In this document: positions 45,605 to 55,500 of the stretch, one piece after another | Layout: every line of letters starts with the position of its first letter | How positions within the stretch are numbered: position 1 is the stretch's first letter | Source of the DNA: Sycon ciliatum | Taxonomy: Eukaryota; Porifera; Calcarea; Leucosolenida; Sycettidae | Length of the DNA stretch: 64,000 bases | Assembly: GCF_964019385.1 (NCBI RefSeq) | Contig: NC_088651.1 | Location: forward strand, 7,609,329 to 7,673,328 | Direction of reading: 5' to 3' | The notes under the pieces: generated by a model | What the model was told of the DNA's origin: nothing | What the model saw: only the letters and a program-made list of their open reading frames with translations | Databases searched by the model: none | Position numbers and translations under genes: made by a program

Positions 45605-46582
45605 AGATCAGGCTATTGTTTTCTGTAGTAGTCTAAGTTTTGCAGATACTGACTTCAACCCCAGGGTTCCACTTCCCGGGAAAATCTCCAGAAGCAGATG
45701 CAAACGACCCCCCTTCTTTTGTTAATAATGACAACTCTCAGAGAAAGTACTCCCACAGACTGAGAACCCACAGAAAAAAGGGCACTAGACTAGAGCTATC
45801 CGATCTCTAAAGAGCGGTAATAGCATCAGCTACATCCCAGAGGCTAATTCATAGGTTTCTTCTGGGAACTCGCAAGGCCTAGGACTCAGCAATAATCAGT
45901 CTGCAATCAGCCACATGCACAGAGCTAAGAAGCGCTGCAAATGCGTCAATTTGCAACAAATACAAACTGGCGTATTTTTCCAATTCTTCCTTACCGGCAA
46001 GGTCAGGGGACCAGCGAGGATCGCACTGTAGGGGCATCGATTCCACTCCCACCGATGGGGCGGTAGAAACCCTACAGCAATGGCTTCAGCTACAATAGCT
46101 GCACGAGCATGAGCAGCTGCTGAGACAGCGCGGGAGGCAACAGCAGCTCTTTTTCACAGCACCTGCTGAACCACAAGGTCACAAACACAAAACCACAAAA
46201 AAAACACAAGCCACAAGGGCAGCAGGAAAACTGCTGCCACTATGCCAGCTTCGTCATACAGGTCAAATTCTCCATTGACGCCATGATCAAACCCTTGACT
46301 TGGCGGCGCTCCACATCTGTTTCCAGAATGCGAATGTCCATACCAAGTGACACAAACCAAAATAATGGATATACGACGCCACGTGGAATTTTCGTCAAAC
46401 TTACGAGCAACAGCCCAAGAACAACCATACCTTCTTCTTGATAACCTTGAGATCTCGTAGAAGTCCGGTCATTCGCGGATCGGGCAGCGGAAACTCCATA
46501 CTGCCCGTCCATTCGAACAACCGGGGCATCACAATGTCTTACTCATCAATGTCTCTCTCGTTGACTGCACACAAGGTGTCGG
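45605..46582 (-). pseudogene. Degraded gag region of the gypsy element
   Basis: The segment between PBS and protease is about 980 bp, and no frame in it spans a normal gag or shows a zinc knuckle. Just after the PBS the minus strand has an ATG (46499) opening MEFPLPDPRMTGLLRDLK and continuing to a lysine-rich end at 46431. It is directly followed by GTATGG. A pyrimidine-rich tract ending in ttcag occurs at 46166. These could be remnants of gag or splice signals; stops interrupt all frames further down. Confidence 0.45.
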
Positions 46583-46600
46583 ATCCTGTTCACTGCGCCA
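46583..46600 (-). other. Primer-binding site of the gypsy element (tRNA-Ser-like)
   Basis: On the minus strand, two bases after the LTR, TGGCGCAGTGAACAGGATC is complementary to a tRNA ending …CCTGTTCACTGCGCCA. The discriminator G and the CCTG(C/T)TCAC-type end resemble animal tRNA-Ser as I recall it, with a few differences. The isotype is inference. Confidence 0.7.
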
Positions 46601-46602
46601 AA

Positions 46603-47203
46603 TGTCGTATCCGGACGGCCCGGGGTTTGACCCCAAGGCTGCGGTCGTCGACATGAACTAACTTACTAATAAACCTTCACATTACAAGGCCGTACAGTGG
46701 TGGCCACTTGGAGAGAGTCCACCAACAGAATTACTCTTACGCACGCACGCACATATACCTAGACATACTCTCACACACACACTCAGGCATATACAGACAC
46801 GTACACTCACACCAGCGTTCAGGTTGACTCACATCTTCAAAAGGAGCTAACTTGGTTCAAGAGACGATATGAGAGCACAAGGCAAGACAGACGAAAGCCG
46901 AAGCTTCCGCCTGAAGGCGGAAGGCAAGAGAGAGAGAGAAAAGCAAGGAGATGGCAATATGATCTAGTTGCGGCCATGGAAATCCATGGCCACGAGATTG
47001 CTGGTCCCGCATGCAATAGCGTATCACCGTAATAAATATGCGTACGAACTGTCGCATAAAGAGCGGGAGCCATGTGGGGAAATATAAAATATAGACGATT
47101 ATGAACCCGTTTACGGGAGATAGATAAATAATAAAACAACTAAATAAGGCATACTTGTCCCGTAGAGGCCTAAAAGGCACGTGCCAATCGTATGGATACG
47201 ACA
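46603..47203 (-). repeat. Gypsy LTR, right copy (5' LTR in element sense)
   Basis: 601 bp, identical by eye to 42014-42614, ending GGATACGACA before the CTAG duplication at 47204-47207. As the element's 5' LTR it should carry its promoter, reading leftward. Confidence 0.96.
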
Positions 47204-47207
47204 CTAG

Positions 47208-47557
47208 TGTTAGTAGCCGCTGAACTAGTATCGTACGCTGCACATATCTAGAGTGCAAGAGTTCATAGTGCGTACGGGATCTTTCCATGCCTGCTGCTTT
47301 GGCTTCCTTTGTTTCGCTGCTTTTCAGGATATGTTCTGTGCATAAATTAGCTGGTTTTAGTTGATAGTGCTTTAGTGTGTGTGTAAGGATTTGTAGAGAA
47401 CAGGAGCTGTTGTTGTATCGTCTTGCAAGAACGTAACGTCGTTGTAAGACAGATCAAGCCCCACAGTTTGTGTGATGATTCGAGTGTATGAGTACTCGAG
47501 TGCATGAATATACAGTCTTCGAAGGGTTCGTGTGCGTGTGAGTAGAAAATACGAACA
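47208..47557 (+). repeat. 3' LTR of the BEL/Pao element, second part
   Basis: 350 bp matching 35096-35437 plus an extra 8 bp (gtaacgtc) after cttgcaagaac. It ends TACGAACA and is followed by the TTCAG target duplication. Confidence 0.95.
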
Positions 47558-47605
47558 TTCAGTGATAAATTTCCAGCATTCATGTCCATGTAATTAGTTC
47601 TGCAT

Positions 47606-48036
47606 TTGTACGGCTATTTTCAACCTTACCTTCCTCCCAAGTCCATGGCTGAATACGTCCGTGAGCGCGCTAGAAACATTATCCTCTTCCACAGATGTAG
47701 CATTTGAAGGTAGAAATAGCGAACTGCTGCATCCCTTCATAAGTACGCTACTTACGGACTATCCGCCACGCTTGCCAATAACCGGCCTGTTCTGACCACT
47801 ATGTTCTAGTTACTTAGAGGCAAATAGTAAGATTGTGCAAATAAATTCTAGCTTGCTTCGCCGAGGAAACTCTTGCAGTGTAAATACTCAAGATGACATA
47901 GTCTGGTCGAAGGCAGGAGGCACAACGACAAGCCTCTACTCCCACCGCCATACTGTCACTGTAGTACTAGTAGTAGTAGTAGTAGTAGTAGATCTACTAG
48001 TCTGTGACAAGTGTGAGAGATTTTCTGCACCTGCAC
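47606..48036 (+). repeat. Diverged duplicate segment, copy B (partner at 29908-30330)
   Basis: Co-linear with 29908-30330; the best block is gaggcaaatagtaagatt. A TAG microsatellite (47967-47991) was inserted or expanded in this copy only, between gcctctactcc and the gtgagagatt block. It begins some 45 bp after the BEL element's right end. Confidence 0.8.
47967..47991 (+). repeat. (TAG)n microsatellite
   Basis: Eight TAG trinucleotides leading into gatctactag. Confidence 0.95.
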
Positions 48037-48394
48037 CGGTCACCCGGGCCATGGCTCAGTCACTGAGTCTGTGTAGAGTCCGTGGATCTAAATTCTAAAT
48101 CTAAGTCAGGCACGGACCTCAGCTCCGATACGTGCTCTCTAGACTTTACTCTTTAGTTTAGATTGTCACTTACTTCTTTGCTGCTAGCTCGGCGTAGCTA
48201 GCTGTGCTCGCTGTGCAGACCTGTGTCACAGTGTGTGTGACTGGCCGCAGAGCTAAAGCATTGTACTACTGCATGTAGCATACCGGTACGCGGTACCATG
48301 ATTACAGACTGTCTCAGTGTCTGTCAGTGTGTGTCAGGCAGTGCGCAGATCTACGCTTCCGCATGTCCCGCTCAGCTAAGTGCAGCTAGCTGCG

Positions 48395-48420
48395 AGGTCA
48401 CCAGGTCACCGGCGTGACCT
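48395..48420 (+). promoter_or_regulatory. Cluster of three nuclear-receptor-type half-sites (candidate)
   Basis: AGGTCA at 48395-48400 and 48403-48408 form a direct repeat spaced by two bases. TGACCT at 48415-48420 is an inverted partner spaced by six. The outer sequence accaggtcac...gtgacctggt is a 10-bp inverted repeat. Animal nuclear receptors bind such AGGTCA arrangements, but no neighbouring gene supports a regulatory role. Confidence 0.3.
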
Positions 48421-48660
48421 GGTGCAGTGTTGGGCTTGGTTCATTCAGGCTTTACTTTAGAGTTTAGTCACACTGCACTGTACTAACTAACTCTTGCTGT
48501 CTGCAACACGGTAGGATCTAGGACTTTGAGTTTAGACTTCCGCTCCTGGAAGCGAAGGCCAGAACCAGGCTAGCGATTCATGCCCCCACAAGGCCACATG
48601 TAGGCTTGCAGCTTACACTTACATGACAGTTTTTGCATACGTCGCGCACCCGTCTGTACT

Positions 48661-48960
48661 AGACTGTCTGTAGTCTGTAGTGTAGTGTAGATCTACACTA
48701 CAGACAGTCTGTACTACAGACTGTAGTGTGTAGATCTACTGACTCTGTCACCATGGTCACGGTCACTGTCTGTGTAGTGTAGATCTACTGACTGTGTAGT
48801 GATGGCTAGGTGTCACCATGGTCACACAGACTGTGCCAGCTAAGTGCACACGCTGTCTGTAGACTGTAGAGTGTAGTGTAGTCAGTGTAGAAGGATACCG
48901 GTAGATCTGGTAGATGACTGCACTACTACTAGTACTAGTAGTAGTACTACATTATATATG
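48661..48960. repeat. Palindrome-rich low-complexity DNA built on gtagatctac and ctgtagt
   Basis: The words gtagatctac, actgtctgtag and their complements recur densely. A perfect 22-bp palindrome lies at 48681-48702 (centre agatct). Other self-complementary words include accatggt and actagtactagt. The same gtagatctac word occurs at about 30539 and 47990. It may be the core of an unnamed foldback-type repeat or locally expanded simple DNA. Confidence 0.6.
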
Positions 48961-48989
48961 ATATAGTACATGACCACGAGAGCATTTTG

Positions 48990-49110
48990 ACATACATGTA
49001 CACGTGTTGTGGGTTCATATTTCGATAATTAGAATGTCCGGGTAATTAGAAGTTTTTTTCCTAGCATTTTGAGGTTCGAATTATCAGGATTCCACCTACA
49101 TGTACACGTA
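48990..49110. mobile_element. Possible remnant of a pogo/Tigger-like MITE
   Basis: The ends acatgtacacgt recur at about 48996 and 49100. The interior has ttcgataatta-gaatgtccggg-taatta on one side and gaggttcgaattatcagg-attccacc on the other. On the minus strand the latter resembles the GGAACCTCGATAATTCG type of terminal repeat known for pogo/Tigger elements, but with several differences. The assignment is weak. Confidence 0.25.
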
Positions 49111-49369
49111 ATAGTAGATCTAGTACGCGTCTTCATCAACTGTTCAAACAAATTTTATAAAAAGATTAGTTGATGTATCCCCCTTAGTGGCCTTACTGCA
49201 TTAGAACGATTTCTATCATTTTAGAGTTTTTCAGTGGAATAGTCATGGCGATGATGACGTCCGATCAGATCTACCATCTCCACGTACTACGTGACGTAGC
49301 TACCTATTCCAAACTCTTCGAAACTAATCCACCTCTCCCATCGGATGAGGTTGTGGAGTTTCGAGGAGT

Positions 49370-49440
49370 TTCGAGGAGCTTCGTTTTTCTGAAGAGGCCA
49401 CCTCTTCAGACACCTCTTCAGAAAAACGAAACTCCTCGAA
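49370..49440. repeat. Hairpin: 28-bp inverted repeat with one mismatch
   Basis: Arms 49370-49397 and 49413-49440 (ttcgaggagcttcg...gaagagg and its complement) enclose 15 bases. The left arm is preceded by a partial extra copy (ggagtttcgaggag). The RNA would form a near-perfect stem of 28 pairs. The loop repeats part of the arm (cctcttcaga), so slippage or foldback is a likely origin. Confidence 0.9.
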
Positions 49441-49631
49441 CGCGCCCCTAATCGTAGTCGTAGTCTACTGCCAGTACTCAGTAGATTACTGCTGCCAGTG
49501 CTGGCAAAACAGAAAACTGCATGATTTAGGCCAGCGTAACCATGGTAACCATGCAAGCGGAGCGCGAAGAGAACTGAGTCCAGCACTCCAGGCCAGGTCA
49601 AGTAAGTACGTAAGTTCCGGACCCAGAGTTA

Positions 49632-49687
49632 CATCCAGTTCCAACCGGTTTCATCCAGTTCCAACCGGTTTCATCCAGTTCCAACCA
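49632..49687 (+). repeat. 20-bp minisatellite (catccagttccaaccggttt)
   Basis: Nearly three tandem copies, followed by diverged copies of the ccagttcca word to about 49740. Confidence 0.92.
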
Positions 49688-50171
49688 CTGAAAAAATAAT
49701 GTTGTTTCATCAGGTTCTAACCAGTTCCATCCAGTTCCATAATTATTAGGTTTACATAATATGTACGTAACAATCATAGTAAGTATTACTATTAGTTAGT
49801 TCACCATGCAGCTACAACCGCTCCCTGCATGTGTTGCACTGGTTTCAACTGGTTTACGCGCGGCGGGGAAAATAATGGTACAACACCGACTCAGCACGCA
49901 TGCGTCTCACAATCATGAGAACTGCATCTCCGGCGTCTGTCCTAGCGCCTGGGTTTGCTTCAAACAAACTGTCCTCTTTTTTTGTGTCAAAGTGAGAGCC
50001 TGCTTCCATGCGACAGCTAGCTGCCGCTTGAATGGATCGTAGAATTTGATTAGTTCACCAATACCGACACTAGGACTGTCGAAAGAAATCCTTCACGGAA
50101 AACGGAACCCCATTAGCCCGTGAAAAAATTTGGAAGAGAAGGATGAAGTGAAGACATCAACCGATAACAAA

Positions 50172-50196
50172 ATGTGGAGCGCAAAAAAAGGTAAGT
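50172..50196 (+). other. Candidate first coding exon with splice donor (weak)
   Basis: An ATG preceded by aacaaa opens a seven-codon frame (Met-Trp-Ser-Ala-Lys-Lys) that runs into AAAG/GTAAGT, a perfect metazoan 5' splice consensus at 50191. The second satellite starts 155 bp downstream, so the intron would have to cross at least the 13.6 kb of array seen here. No acceptor or second exon is in view. Chance occurrence is quite possible. Confidence 0.2.
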
Positions 50197-50885
50197 CGCC
50201 CATATTGGAAATCATGGAAATATTTGTTCCCGTATTCTAAACGTTCTTGACCTAGTACCTTGTAAACGATGGAGCATGCCTAGTAACTACAAACCTGGTA
50301 ATTCGGGGTGTTCGTTACTGCGAATTGAACGATAATTTAGTCTTGCATTGAACGAGTCGATCAGTCAGTCTTGCATTCAACCTCACTCCTTCAAGGGAAG
50401 TGTGGGAATTTGATATGTTTGATAATGTGGGGCAGCCAAATGATTCCACGCCCGTTTACTTGCGATGGGTGTTGCTTGGCAGTGAACGAGTTGATCAGTC
50501 AGTCTTGCATTCAACCTCACTCCTTCACGGGAGTGTGGTGCTCTGTTATGCTTGATAATACGGGGAAGCCTTGTAACTCCATACATGCTGATTCAGGACG
50601 TGTGTTGCTTGGCAGTGACCTATGAGTCACTCTTGCGTTCAACCTCACTCCTTCAAGGGAAGTGTGGGGCTCTGATATGCTTGATAATGCGGGGCAGCCA
50701 AGTGACTCAATGCCCGGTGATTCCGGATGTGTGTTGCTTGGCAGTGAACGAGTCGATGAGTCAGTCTTGCATTCAACCTCACTCCTTCAAGGGAAGTGTG
50801 GGGCTCTGATATGCTTGATAATGTGGGGAAGTCTTGTAACTCCATACATGGTGATTCGGGATGTGTATTGCTTGGCAGTGAACGA

Positions 50886-50892
50886 TGAGTCA
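50886..50892. promoter_or_regulatory. AP-1-type heptamer TGAGTCA, one example of a motif repeated in nearly every monomer
   Basis: The linker of both monomer types reads cgaTGAGTCA(t/g/c)tc. TGA(G/C)TCA is the consensus bound by Jun/Fos-type bZIP factors. In the 129-bp type the heptamer lies between tgaacg and cgttca, a 6-bp inverted repeat. Some copies carry TGACTCA (same consensus), while others are changed (TGAGCCA, TGAATCA). Actual binding is not shown by sequence. Confidence 0.5.
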
Positions 50893-52572
50893 CTCTTGCG
50901 TTCAACCTCACTCCTTCAAGGGAAGTGTGGGGCTCTGATATGCTTGATAATGTGGGGCAGCCAAGTGACTCCATGCCCGGTGATTCGGGATGTGTGTTGC
51001 TTGGCAGTGAACGAGTCGATGAGTCAGTCTTGCATTCAACCTCACTTCTTCACGGAAAGTGTGGGGCTCTGATATGCTTGATAATGTGGGGAAGTCTTGT
51101 AACTCCATACATAGTGATTCGGGATGTGTATTGCTTGGCAGTGAACGATGAGTCACTCTTGCGTTCAACCTCACTCCTTCAAGGGAAGTGTGGGGCTCTG
51201 ATATGCTTGATAATGTGGGGCAGCCAAGTGACTCCATGCCCGGTGATTCGGGATGCGTGTTGCTTGGCAGTGAACGAGTCGATGAGTCAGTCTTGCATTC
51301 AACCTCACTTCTTCACGGAAAGTGTGGGGCTCTGATATGCTTGATAATGTGGGGAAGTCTTGTAACTCCATACATGGTGATTTGGGAAGTGTATTGCCTG
51401 GCAGTGAACGATGAGTCATTCTTGCGTTCAACCTCACTCCTTCAAGGCAAGTGTGGGGCTCTGATATGCTTGATAATGCAGGGCAGCCAAGTGACCCCAT
51501 GCCCGGTGATTCGGGATGTGTGTTGCTTGGCAATGAACGAGTCGATGAGTCAGTCTTGCATTCAACCTCACTCCTTCACTGCAGTATGGTGCTCTGTAAT
51601 GCTTGATAATGCGGGGCAGCCAAGTGACTCCATGCTCGGTGATTCGGGATGTGTGTTGCTTGGCAGTGAACGATGAGTCATCCTTGCCCTGATATGCTTG
51701 ATAGTGCGGCGCAGCCAAGTGACTCCATGCCCGGTGATTCGGGATGTGTGCTGCTTGGCATTGAACGAGTCAATGAGTCAGCCTTGCATTCAACCTCACT
51801 CCTTCAAGGGAAGTGTGGGGCTCTGTAATTCTTAATAATGCTAGGAAGTCTTGTAACTGTATACCCGGTGTTTCGGGATGTGTGTTGCTTGACAGTGAAC
51901 GATGAGTCAGTCTTGCGTTCAACCTCACTCCTTCAAGGGAAGTGTGGGGCTCTGATATGCTTGATAATGTGGGGCAGCCAAGTGACTCCATGCACGGTGA
52001 TTCGGGATGTGTGTTGCTTGGCAGTGAACGAGTTGATGAGTCAGTCTTGTATTCAACCTCACTCCTTCAAGGGAAGTGTGGGGCTCTGATATGCTTGATA
52101 ATCTGGGGAAGCCTTTTAACTCCATACCTGGTGATTCGGGATGTGTGTTGCTTGGCAGTGAACGATGAGTCATCCTTGCGTTCAACCTCACTCCTTCAAG
52201 GGAAGTGTGGGGCTCTGATATGCTTGATAATGTGGGGCAGCCAAGTGACTCCATGCCCGGTGAATCAAGATGTGTGTTGCTTGGCAATGAACGAGTTGAT
52301 GAGTCAGTCTTGCATTCAACCTCACTCCTTCACGGAAGTGTGGTGCTCTGTAATGCTTGATAATGCGGGGCAGCCAAGTGACTCCATGCCCGGTGATTCG
52401 GGATGTGTGTTGCTTGGCAGTGAACGATGAGTCATCCTTGCGTTCAACCTCACTCCTTCAAGGGAAGTTTGGGGCTCTGATATGCTTGATAATGCGGGGC
52501 AGCCAAGTGACTCCATGAACGGTGGTTCGGGATATGTGTTGCTTGGCAGTGAACGATGAGTCATTCTTGCGT

Positions 52573-55500
52573 TCAACCCCACTCCTTCAAGGGAAGTGTG
52601 GGGATCTGATATGCTTGATAATGTGGGGCAGCCAAGTGACTCCATGCCCGGTGATTCGGGATGTGTATTGCTTGGCAGTGAACGAGTCGATGAGTCAGTC
52701 TTGTATTCAACCTCACTCCTTCAAGGGAAGTGTGGGGCTCTGATATGCTTGATAATGTGGGGAAGCCTTGTAACTCCATACCTGGTGATTCGGGATGTGT
52801 GTTGCTTGGCAGTGAACGATGACTCATTCTTGCGTTCAACCTCACTCCTTCAAGGGAAGTGTGGGGCTCTGATATGCTTGATAATGCAGGGCAGCCAAGT
52901 GACTCCATGCCCGGTGATTCGGGATGTGTGTGTTGCTTGGCAATGAAAGAGTTGATGAGTCAGTCTTGCATTCAACCTCACTCGTTCACGGCCGTGTGGT
53001 GCTCTGTTATGCTTGATAATGCGGGGCAGCCAAGTGACTCTGTGCTCGGTCATTCGGGATGTGTGTTGCTTGGCAGTGAACGATGAGTCAGTCTTGCGTT
53101 CAACCTCACTCCTTCAAGGGAAGTGTGGGGCTCTGATATGCTTCATAATGTGGGGCAGCCAAGTGACCCCATGCCCGGTGATTCGGGATATGTGTTGCTT
53201 GGCAGTGAACGAGTCGATGAGTCAGTCTTGTATTCAACCTCACTCCTTCAAGGGAAGTGTGGGAATCTGATATGCTTGATAATGTGGGGAAGCCTTGTAA
53301 CTCCATACCTGGTGATTCGGGATTTGTGTTGCTTGGCAGTGAACGATGAGCCATTCTTGCGTTCAACCTCACTCCTTCAAGGGAAGTGTGGGGCTCTGAT
53401 ATGCTTGATAATGTGGGGCAGCCAAGTGACTCCATGCACGGTGATTCGGGATGTGTGTTGCTGGGCAGTGAACGAGTTGATGAGTCAGCCTTATATTCAA
53501 CCTCACTCCTTCAAGGGAAGTGTGGGGCTCTGATATGCTTGATAATGTGGGGAAGCCTTGTAACTCCATACCTGGTGATTCGGGATGTGTGTTGCTTGGC
53601 AGTTAACGATGAGTCATTCTTGCGTTCAACCTCACTCCTTCAAGGGAAGTGTGGGGCTCTGATATGCTTGATAATGTGGGGCAGCCAAGTGACTCCATGC
53701 CCGGTGAATCAAGATGTGTGTTGCTTGGCAATGAACGAGTTGATGAGTCAGTCTTGCATTCAACCTCACTCCTTCACGGCAGTGTGGTGCTCTGTAATGC
53801 TTGATAATGCGGGGCAGCCAAGTGACTCCATGCCCGGTGATTCGGGATGTGTGTTGCTTGGCAGTGAACGATGAGTCATCCTTGCGTTCAACCTCACTCT
53901 TTCAACGGAAGTGTGGGGCTCTGATATGCTTGATAATGCGGGGCAGCCAAGTGACTCCATGCCCGGTGGTTCGGGATATGTGTTGCTTGGCAGTGAACGA
54001 TGAGTCATTCTTGCGTTCAACCCCACTCCTTCAAGGGAAGTGTGGGGATCTGATATGCTTGATAATGTGGGGCAGCCAAGTGACTCCATGCCCGGTGATT
54101 CGGGATGTGTATTGCTTGGCAGTGAACGAGTCGATGAGTCAGTCTTGTATTCAACCTCACTCCTTCAAGGGACGTGTGGGGCTCTGATATGCTTGATAAT
54201 GTGGGGAAGCCTTGTAACTCCATACCTGGTGATTCGGGATGTGTGTTGCTTGGCAGTGAACGATGACTCGTTCTTGCGTTCAACCTCACTCCTTCAAGGG
54301 AAGTGTGGGGCTCTGATATGCTTGATAATGCAGGGCAGCCAAGTGACTCCATGCCCGGTGATTCGGGATGTGTGTGTTGCTTGGCAATGAACGAGTTGAT
54401 GAGTCAGTCTTGCATTCAACCTCCCTCGTTCACGGCAGTGTGGTGCTCTGTAATGCTTGATAATGCGGGGCAGCCAAGTGACTCCATGCTCGGTCATTCG
54501 GGATGTGTGTTGCTTGGCAGTGAACGATGAGTCAGTCTTGCGTTCAACCTCACTCCTTCAAGGGAAGTGTGGGGCTCTGATATGCTTCATAATGTAGGGC
54601 AGCCAAGTGACCCCATGCCCGGTGATTCGGGATATGTGTTGCTTGGCAGTGAACGAGTCGATGAGTCAGTCTTGTATTCAACCTCATTCCTTCAAGGGAA
54701 GTGTGGGGATCTGATATGCTTGATAATGTGGGGAAGCCTTGTAACTCCATACCTGGTGATTCGGGATTTGTGTTGCTTGGCAGTGAACGATGAGCCATTC
54801 TTGCGTTCAACCTCACTCCTTCAAGGGAAGTGTGGGGCTCTGATATGCTTGATAATGTGGGGCAGCCAAGTGACTCCATGCACGGTGATTCGGGATGTGT
54901 GTTGCTGGGCAGTGAACGAGTTGATGAGTCAGTCTTATATTCAACCTCACTCCTTCAAGGGAAGTGTGGGGCTCTGATATGCTTGATAATGTGGGGAAGC
55001 CTTGTAACTCCATACCTGGTGATTCGGGATGTGTGTTGCTTGGCAGTGAACGATGAATCATTCTTGCGTTCAACCTCACTCCTTCAAGGGAAGTGTGGGG
55101 CTCTGATATGCTTGATAATGTGGGGCAGCCAAGTGACTCCATGCCCGGTGAATCAAGATGTGTGTTGCTTGGCAATGAACGAGTTGATGGGTCAGTCTTG
55201 CATTCAACCTCACTCCTTCACGCCAGTGTGGTGCTCTGTAATGCTTGATAATGCGGGGCAGCCAAGTGACTCCATGCCCGGTGATTCGGGATGTGTGTTG
55301 CTTGGCAGTGAACGATGAGTCATCCTTGCGTTCAACCTCACTCCTTCAACGGAAGTGTGGGGCTCTGATATGCTTGATAATGCGGGGCAGCCAAGTGACT
55401 CCATGCCCGGTGGTTCGGGATATGTGTTGCTTGGCAGTGAACGATGAGTCATTCTTGCGTTCAACCCCACTCCTTCAAGGGAAGTGTGGGGATCTGATAT

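Larger units (their letters stand above)
42014..47203 (-). mobile_element. Ty3/gypsy retrotransposon with a defective body, nested in the BEL 3' LTR
   Basis: Two 601-bp LTRs (42014-42614 and 46603-47203), identical by eye, flank about 4.0 kb of internal DNA. The element lies antisense to its host. CTAG is duplicated at 42010-42013 and 47204-47207 (single in the BEL 5' LTR), proving a transposition event. The LTR tips TGTCGTATCC and GGATACGACA are perfect inverted repeats. On the minus strand the order is PBS, damaged gag, protease, partial RT, RNase H, integrase and PPT: the Ty3/gypsy order. The RT palm with its YxDD box is missing, the protease motif is changed, and at least two frameshifts break pol. 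With identical LTRs, the element most likely moved recently using proteins supplied by a relative; that is inference. Confidence 0.95.
34941..47557 (+). mobile_element. BEL/Pao LTR retrotransposon, intact coding region, split by a nested gypsy element
   Basis: A 5' LTR (34941-35437), primer-binding site, single gag-pol frame, polypurine tract and 3' LTR (41859-42013 plus 47208-47557) form a complete element. TTCAG flanks it on both sides (34936-34940 and 47558-47562), the 5-bp target duplication expected for this family. Without the nested insertion (42014-47203 plus the duplicated CTAG) the element is about 7.4 kb. The two LTRs differ by two substitutions near position 30 and by an 8-bp insertion in the right copy, so the insertion is young. 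No env-like frame follows pol. Transcription from the intact 5' LTR is plausible, but the 3' LTR is interrupted, which should disturb 3'-end formation and strand transfer. Confidence 0.96.
47563..50345. other. Spacer between BEL element and second satellite; no proven gene
   Basis: Contains the duplicate segment (47606-48036), a TAG microsatellite, palindrome-rich DNA, a hairpin, minisatellites, a possible pogo-like MITE and a candidate first exon, each listed separately. Open frames are all below 90 codons and none has a recognisable domain. The remaining sub-stretches (48040-48380, 48430-48650, 49120-49340, 49800-50160) show nothing I can name. Confidence 0.7.

Noticed and set aside
42685..45725. 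Plus-strand frames of 60-125 codons across the gypsy body
   Set aside because: They lie opposite recognisable protease, RNase H and integrase coding on the minus strand.
49245..49451. 68-codon ATG frame as a small gene
   Set aside because: Its second half is the foldback hairpin at 49370-49440; no domain and no splice or homolog evidence.
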